A stretch of 64,000 nt of DNA from Pararobbsia alpina. GTDB lineage: Bacteria; Pseudomonadota; Gammaproteobacteria; Burkholderiales; Burkholderiaceae. The stretch is taken from positions 186,001-250,000 of the forward strand of contig NZ_CADIKM010000002.1 in NCBI RefSeq assembly GCF_902859895.1, written 5' to 3'. Position numbers and translations under genes: made by a program. Shown piece by piece: positions 59,765 to 64,000 of this stretch (positions are counted from its first letter, which is position 1; each line of letters starts with the position of its first letter). Below the pieces are notes generated by a model, which searched no databases, was not told where the DNA came from, and saw only the letters and a program-made list of their open reading frames with translations.

Positions 59765-60070
59765 ATGATCACCAAACTCACGGCGGAAGAACGTAAATCG
59801 ACGCTGGCCGAACTGCCGGGATGGGAACCCACGGTCGGGCGCGATGCGCTGCACAAGTCGTTCAAGTTCGAAGACTTCAATGCGGCATTCGGGTTCATGA
59901 CGCGCATCGCCATCAAGGCCCAGGAACTCAATCACCACCCGGAATGGTTCAACGTCTACAACCAGGTTGAAATCACCTTGTCGACCCATGAGGCAAGCGG
60001 GCTTACGCAGCGCGACATCGAACTCGCCCGATTCATCGAAAAAGTGTCGGCGGGCGCCACCAGGTCCTAG
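59765..60070 (+). CDS. phhB: 4a-hydroxytetrahydrobiopterin dehydratase (pterin carbinolamine dehydratase)
   Basis: Dehydrates the 4a-hydroxypterin formed by PhhA so that the cofactor can be recycled. The 101 residues include the active-site pair His57-His58 in NHHPEW and His75 in [20 protein letters not shown] eight bases before the ATG at 59765 is a near-perfect ribosome binding site. It is in the usual phhA-phhB order. Confidence 0.95.
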   Translation: MITKLTAEERKSTLAELPGWEPTVGRDALHKSFKFEDFNAAFGFMTRIAIKAQELNHHPEWFNVYNQVEITLSTHEASGLTQRDIELARFIEKVSAGATRS

Positions 60071-60298
60071 CCTCGGCTGCCCGTTCTCACAGGTTCGGAT
60101 ATCGTGTCCCCTCGCCGTGAAAGCGGTCTCCCGTGCGGTCAACGCCTCCTGAAAGCCCGACAGAAACCGTAAGCGGAATGAATTTTCAGGGCTGTACAAT
60201 AAAACGCGTCAAATGCGCATATCGCCGGATCTGCCGGATTCACACGGCAGGGGCAACGGGTTCCCGGCTAACACCCGACACTGTACTGAGTGAATAAC

Positions 60299-60985
60299 AT
60301 GCGACTCCTGCTGATTGAAGACGACCGCCCGATCGCGCGGGGTATCCAAAGCAGCCTCGAACAGGCTGGCTTCACCGTCGACATGGTTCACGACGGCATT
60401 TTTGCCGAGCAAGCGCTGACGCAGAACCGACACGAACTGGTGATTCTCGATCTGGGCCTGCCCGGCATCGACGGCATGACGCTGCTCACGCGCTTCCGCC
60501 AGGGCAATCGGCATACCCCCGTGATCGTGCTGACTGCCCGCGACGAACTGCACGACCGCGTGCAGGGTCTCAACGGTGGCGCCGACGACTACATGATCAA
60601 GCCCTTCGAGCCTTCTGAACTCGAAGCACGGATTCGTGCCGTCATGCGCCGCAGCGGACCGCACAACGACGCGCCGCGTCCGGAAGTCACGCTCGGCGGG
60701 CTGCGTCTGTCCGGCGTCGATCGCCGCATCTTCAACGGCGAAAAGGCCCTCGAGCTGTCGCCGCGCGAGTTCGCGGTACTCGAACTGCTGCTCTTGCGCC
60801 ATGGCCGCGTCGTCAGCAAGGCGCAGCTTCAGGACCATCTGACGCACTTTGGCGGCGATCTTGGCGATACCGCGATCGAAGTCTATGTGCACCGCGTGCG
60901 CCGCAAGCTAGAAAACTGCCGTGTTGAAATCGTCACGGTACGTGGCTTCGGTTATCTGCTCCAAGAAATTCGGCCGGCCTCCTAA
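60299..60985 (+). CDS. OmpR-type response regulator (TctD-like)
   Basis: A 228-residue cytoplasmic regulator. The receiver has Glu-Asp-Asp (7-9), the phosphorylated Asp51 in ILDLGLPG, and Lys in MIKPFEP; the winged helix shows LSPREFAVLELLLLRHGRVVSKAQL and VYVHRVRRKLE. A weak GTG start exists three codons upstream. The kinase gene follows after 12 bases. It is of the TctD/QseB group, often tied to tricarboxylate uptake, but no tctABC genes are here. Confidence 0.94.
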   Translation: MRLLLIEDDRPIARGIQSSLEQAGFTVDMVHDGIFAEQALTQNRHELVILDLGLPGIDGMTLLTRFRQGNRHTPVIVLTARDELHDRVQGLNGGADDYMIKPFEPSELEARIRAVMRRSGPHNDAPRPEVTLGGLRLSGVDRRIFNGEKALELSPREFAVLELLLLRHGRVVSKAQLQDHLTHFGGDLGDTAIEVYVHRVRRKLENCRVEIVTVRGFGYLLQEIRPAS

Positions 60986-60997
60986 GCACTGAACCGC

Positions 60998-62446
60998 ATG
61001 CCTGCACGCAGCGGTCCGGCTCCCAGCCTGCGCCGCTCGCTGCTGCGCAGACTGGCGGTACCCTTTTCCCTGCTTGCGCTCGCCAGCGGGCTGATCGCGT
61101 TCGGCCTCGCACTTCAGTACACCGAGCGTGTGGTCGACCGCTCCTTGTCCGACCTCGCGACCGCAATCGCCCAGGAAGTCCATGTATCGGGCGACCGCGC
61201 CGACGAGACCGTTCCTTCGCTCGCCGAAGCAATGTTCTCGGATCCCGTCGAGCAACTCGTCTACCGCGTCTCGGACGGCCAGATCGAACTGGCCGGTAGC
61301 GCGGGCTTGCCGCTCGAAGGCACCGACGTGCGCAGGATGGACCGTGCCACGCTGTTCGATGCGACGTTCGAAGGCAACAGCGTGCGCGTCGCCCAGGTCC
61401 TGGCGCCACGTGTCAACGGAAGGCCGCTGATCATCGAGGTCGGCCAGCGTTTTGGGCGCCGCTATCGGCTGGCGGCCGAATTCCTCACGGCGATCATGAT
61501 GCCGCTCGTGATCCTCCTGCTGGTTGGCTCGATCATTGTTTGGCGTGTCGTCAACCAGCAACTGGGGCCGCTTGGCGTGCTCGCCGACTCGCTGAACCAG
61601 CAAACCCACAATTCGCTCGAACAGGTCGATGAAACTTACGTGCCGAGCGAAATCCGGCCGCTGACCAGCGCGGTCAACGGCTTGCTCGAACGGTTGAATC
61701 TCGCACTCGATGCGCAGCGCAAGTTTATCGCCGATGCCGCGCATCAGCTGCGCACGCCCCTGACAGCGATCAAGCTGCACGCCGAACAGGCCTTCCACGC
61801 GCGCGACGACGTCGCGCAGCGAGCGGCCATCAACGAATTGCGCGCCTCGGCGGATCGGGCGGTACGGTTATCCAATCAATTGCTCTCTCTCGCCCGAGCG
61901 GAACCGGGAGAACAGACCGCGCGCTTTGTCAGTGTCGATCTGGTCGAGCTTGCGTTCGAGACAGGTGCGGAATGGGTGCCGCGCGCCATCGCGCGGCATA
62001 TCGACCTCGGCTTCGCGGAAAGCAACGCGACGCACTCGCGCCCCGCGGGCGAACGCATGATCGTCAACGGCAATCCAGTACTGCTCAGCGAAGTCCTCGC
62101 GAACCTGATCGACAATGCGCTCAAATACGTGCCGCCCTATCGCGTCAACGACGGCCGTATCACGATCATGGTCTCACGCTATTTCGACGGTACGGATACG
62201 CCGCTTGCCGAGCTGGTCGTCGAAGACAACGGCCCCGGTGTCCCGCCCGCGATGCGGGCGGAATTGTTCAAGCGCTTTTTCCGCGGGGACGGACATGGCG
62301 AGTCCGACGGTGGAGCCGGACTCGGACTCGCGATCGTTCGCGACATCGTTGTCCTCCACGGCGGGACGATCCACTATGAAGATGGCTCGGGCGGTGGCTC
62401 GCGCTTCGTGATTCATCTGCCGCTCGCCCCGGATCAAAAGAGCTAG
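60998..62446 (+). CDS. two-component sensor histidine kinase (TctE-like)
   Basis: A 482-residue inner-membrane kinase. Membrane helices at about 22-42 and 163-183 bracket a periplasmic sensor of 120 residues; a HAMP-like linker follows. His249 in AAHQLRTPL is the phosphorylated residue, and NLIDNALKY, VVEDNGPGV and GAGLGLAIVRDI form the ATP site. The N-terminal sensor (SLSDLATAIAQEV, LVYRVSDG) is of the 2CSK_N type seen in TctE. GGGGCG-TTG-CGCCCC just after the stop may end the message. Confidence 0.95.
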   Translation: MPARSGPAPSLRRSLLRRLAVPFSLLALASGLIAFGLALQYTERVVDRSLSDLATAIAQEVHVSGDRADETVPSLAEAMFSDPVEQLVYRVSDGQIELAGSAGLPLEGTDVRRMDRATLFDATFEGNSVRVAQVLAPRVNGRPLIIEVGQRFGRRYRLAAEFLTAIMMPLVILLLVGSIIVWRVVNQQLGPLGVLADSLNQQTHNSLEQVDETYVPSEIRPLTSAVNGLLERLNLALDAQRKFIADAAHQLRTPLTAIKLHAEQAFHARDDVAQRAAINELRASADRAVRLSNQLLSLARAEPGEQTARFVSVDLVELAFETGAEWVPRAIARHIDLGFAESNATHSRPAGERMIVNGNPVLLSEVLANLIDNALKYVPPYRVNDGRITIMVSRYFDGTDTPLAELVVEDNGPGVPPAMRAELFKRFFRGDGHGESDGGAGLGLAIVRDIVVLHGGTIHYEDGSGGGSRFVIHLPLAPDQKS

Positions 62447-62485
62447 GGGCGTTGCGCCCCACGCGTTTCGCTACGGCGACGTCCC

Positions 62486-62941
62486 TCAGCGGCCCTTCTT
62501 CGGCGCGAGCATGGTGTGGCGGCAATTCGCCGAACCGCACCGGCATTCATATTCACGCTGCAGCTTTTTCGTATAGCGTGCATTCACGACCAGCCCGTAG
62601 TCGTAGAAGAGCTCCTCACCCTTCTTGAGGGTCCGTCCAGCGAGAATGAATACGCGTCCATCGATCTCTTCGGCTTCGCAATTCGGCGAGCAGGAGTGAT
62701 TGATCCAGCGCGAACTGTTGCCGCCGACCTTGCCATCGAGCACATCGCCGCCGTCAAGCGCGAAATAAAAGGTGTGGTGAGGGTCGTCGGGATCATGCGG
62801 ATGACGCCGCAGCGCTTCCTTCCACGAAATCCGTTCGCCCTTGTACTCGAGCAGCCGTTCACCCGCCGCGATGCGCGAAGCGGCAAACACGCCCTTGCCA
62901 TGCACACCTGAGCGACGCACGACAATCCTGCGTGAAGTCAT
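62486..62941 (-). CDS. stand-alone SET-domain protein (protein lysine methyltransferase-like)
   Basis: A 151-residue protein consisting of a SET domain and post-SET cysteines. SGVHGKGVFAASRIAAGE opens the fold, NHSCSPNCEAEE forms the SAM-binding knot, LFYDYG holds the catalytic tyrosine, and CRCGSANCR is the post-SET zinc motif. Short SET proteins of this kind occur in many proteobacteria without a known substrate. AAGGAA lies twelve bases before the ATG. It converges with the sensor kinase gene. Confidence 0.93.
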   Translation of the reverse strand: MTSRRIVVRRSGVHGKGVFAASRIAAGERLLEYKGERISWKEALRRHPHDPDDPHHTFYFALDGGDVLDGKVGGNSSRWINHSCSPNCEAEEIDGRVFILAGRTLKKGEELFYDYGLVVNARYTKKLQREYECRCGSANCRHTMLAPKKGR

Positions 62942-63554
62942 CGACCCATTCCTTTTGAGACTACGAATAGAGAAAGTGCGCAGTCAGACCGCGCGCATGC
63001 AGCGGCATCCTACCGTTGTGCGCGCGCAAGTTCAACGCGTGCCTGCAATCTGCTCGCTGAATCGATGAATAGCAACATGCGGCGGCGGCCGCCGAGATCA
63101 TCGGGCGCCGTATACGAATGCCTACCGGATGGTGCGAAGGCACGGCGGGACGCAACGCATCGGCCATCACCGGCATCGACGCGCCCGACACCCCCAAGTG
63201 GATCCGATGCCAGCCGGTCGTCTCGCCCGGCCCGGCCGGGTGTTGACGCATGGGTGCGGTGATCACGCGATTTGCCGATGGCAAATCACGCAGCTTCAAT
63301 CAGGGCGACAGCGTGCTCGTCGATTCGACTTCGCCTGAAGATTAGCGATCGGGAATAGCACGCTTGAATTGCTCTCGCCGACACGGTCGCGCGGAAATTC
63401 AAAGCTTCAGAGAGCGATCTTTCATCTTTGAAATATCGCTTTCTGCAATCTTAATGTCCGACTTGATTATTGGTATTCGACATGTGGATTCGGTTATACC
63501 AATTAGCAGGCGGGATCGAAATTCCAATACGCGACGATCGGGTCGGGAGACCGG
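62942..63554. other. 613-base region without a convincing gene
   Basis: A 31-codon plus-strand frame at 63250-63345 (VITRFADGKSRSFNQGDSVL) looks protein-like but has no ribosome binding site. From about 63400 to 63540 the sequence is markedly AT-rich for this genome, which may mark a promoter or a past insertion. No tRNA or repeat was recognised. Confidence 0.4.
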
Positions 63555-64000
63555 CTACACCTGCTTGAGGAGCTTCCAGTTGCGAGCCTGGGTTGCCGCA
63601 TCCGCCGCCTCATAGGCCAGGCACTCAAGCCGCAGCGTGTTGCGGTTCAGGACCTGTTCGAGCGTCACGCATTGAAAACTGTCGGACTTCGCCGCAGCCT
63701 TGGATGCCCCCACCGCGCCACTGGCCTTCGTCACCTTGATGGTCCGGCTGCGCTTGGCCGCGGTGCCCTCCTGGGCATCGGTCGGCTCGAACCAGCGGCA
63801 TGTTCCGCACATGCGGTGCGCAGGCATCGTGCCACGGATCTCGAGTTCCCGGATCAGCTTGAACAAGCCGCTGTAAAGCGCGGCCTGCTCCTCGTCACGC
63901 AAGGTCGTGAGCGCGCCGGACATGAAACCGGGCCACTGCGCCGCACGTTTGGCCGCCGTCCGTCCACGAGGCGTGAGTTTGACCGCCAGGGCCCGGCGAT
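63555..64000 (-). CDS. MarR-type winged-helix regulator, 5' end outside the window
   Basis: The frame is open to the right edge, so only the C-terminal 147 residues are visible. The beginning, RALAVKLTPRGRTAAKRAA, matches the wing and following helix of MarR proteins, and EEQAALYSGLFKLIRELE is the dimerisation helix. The remainder is unusual: an added tail of about 95 residues with CGTCRWFEP, a basic Thr/Ala-rich stretch and CVTLEQVLNRNTLRLECLAYE. The cysteines hint at a metal or redox site. An ATG at 63923 is internal to the frame. Confidence 0.75.
   Translation of the reverse strand, partial: RRALAVKLTPRGRTAAKRAAQWPGFMSGALTTLRDEEQAALYSGLFKLIRELEIRGTMPAHRMCGTCRWFEPTDAQEGTAAKRSRTIKVTKASGAVGASKAAAKSDSFQCVTLEQVLNRNTLRLECLAYEAADAATQARNWKLLKQV

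Overview
The window looks like the main chromosome of a high-GC betaproteobacterium of the Burkholderiaceae (Burkholderia, Paraburkholderia, Caballeronia or a close relative). The support is the block mnmG-rsmG-parA-parB, anion transporter, atpIBEFHAGDC, acyl-CoA synthetase, hemE, priA, putA, livK. Its order and strand are those I know from that family, close to the replication origin. Three parS-type palindromes beside mnmG fit an origin-proximal position. I saw no rRNA, tRNA, CRISPR array or intact insertion sequence.

Layout. (1) 1-1304: the 3' part of L-serine dehydratase. (2) 1.4-14.6 kb: an accessory, mosaic region that looks like a glycan assembly and decoration locus. It holds an FAD/NAD(P)-binding protein, APS kinase (cysC), a glycosyltransferase-sulfotransferase fusion, a pteridine-reductase-like SDR, a family 4 type glycosyltransferase, a sugar aminotransferase with an overlapping WbqC-like gene, a GNAT acetyltransferase, a glycosyltransferase-methyltransferase fusion, and an unrecognised 557-residue protein. 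The two fusions share a paralogous N-terminal module but carry different tailoring enzymes. (3) 14.8-32.4 kb: livK, trifunctional putA with a GTTGCA-containing operator palindrome, a tiny membrane protein, priA, hemE, a PheC-like dehydratase, an HSL-type esterase, an acyl-CoA synthetase and a secreted FecR/DUF6600-like protein with a Gln-rich repeat tail. (4) 32.6-40.4 kb: the complete ATP synthase operon, with a recognisable promoter and terminator. (5) 40.6-46.2 kb: anion transporter, parB, parA, rsmG, mnmG. (6) 46.2-47.5 kb: parS sites followed by a roughly 1 kb intergenic array of long hairpin-forming tandem repeats. (7) 47.5-54.2 kb: an orphan LivK-type protein and a livGFKHM transport operon. 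(8) 54.3-64 kb: GMC oxidoreductase, an unknown protein, a CYTH protein, an Lrp/AsnC regulator divergent from phhA-phhB (phenylalanine hydroxylase and pterin dehydratase), a TctDE-type two-component system, a SET-domain protein and the 3' part of a MarR-type regulator.

Functional links. CysC would supply PAPS to the sulfotransferase fusion. Aminotransferase, WbqC-like protein and acetyltransferase would make and acylate an amino sugar. PhhA and PhhB form a pterin-dependent phenylalanine oxidation unit, and the SDR at 6.1-6.9 kb has the catalytic pattern of enzymes that make tetrahydropterins. Serine dehydratase, PutA, LivK proteins and PhhAB together point to an amino-acid-consuming lifestyle. 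Product names rest on motif and domain recognition by eye; no database search was run. Some start codons were moved from the longest reading frame because an internal ATG or GTG has a better ribosome binding site or agrees with the family N-terminus.
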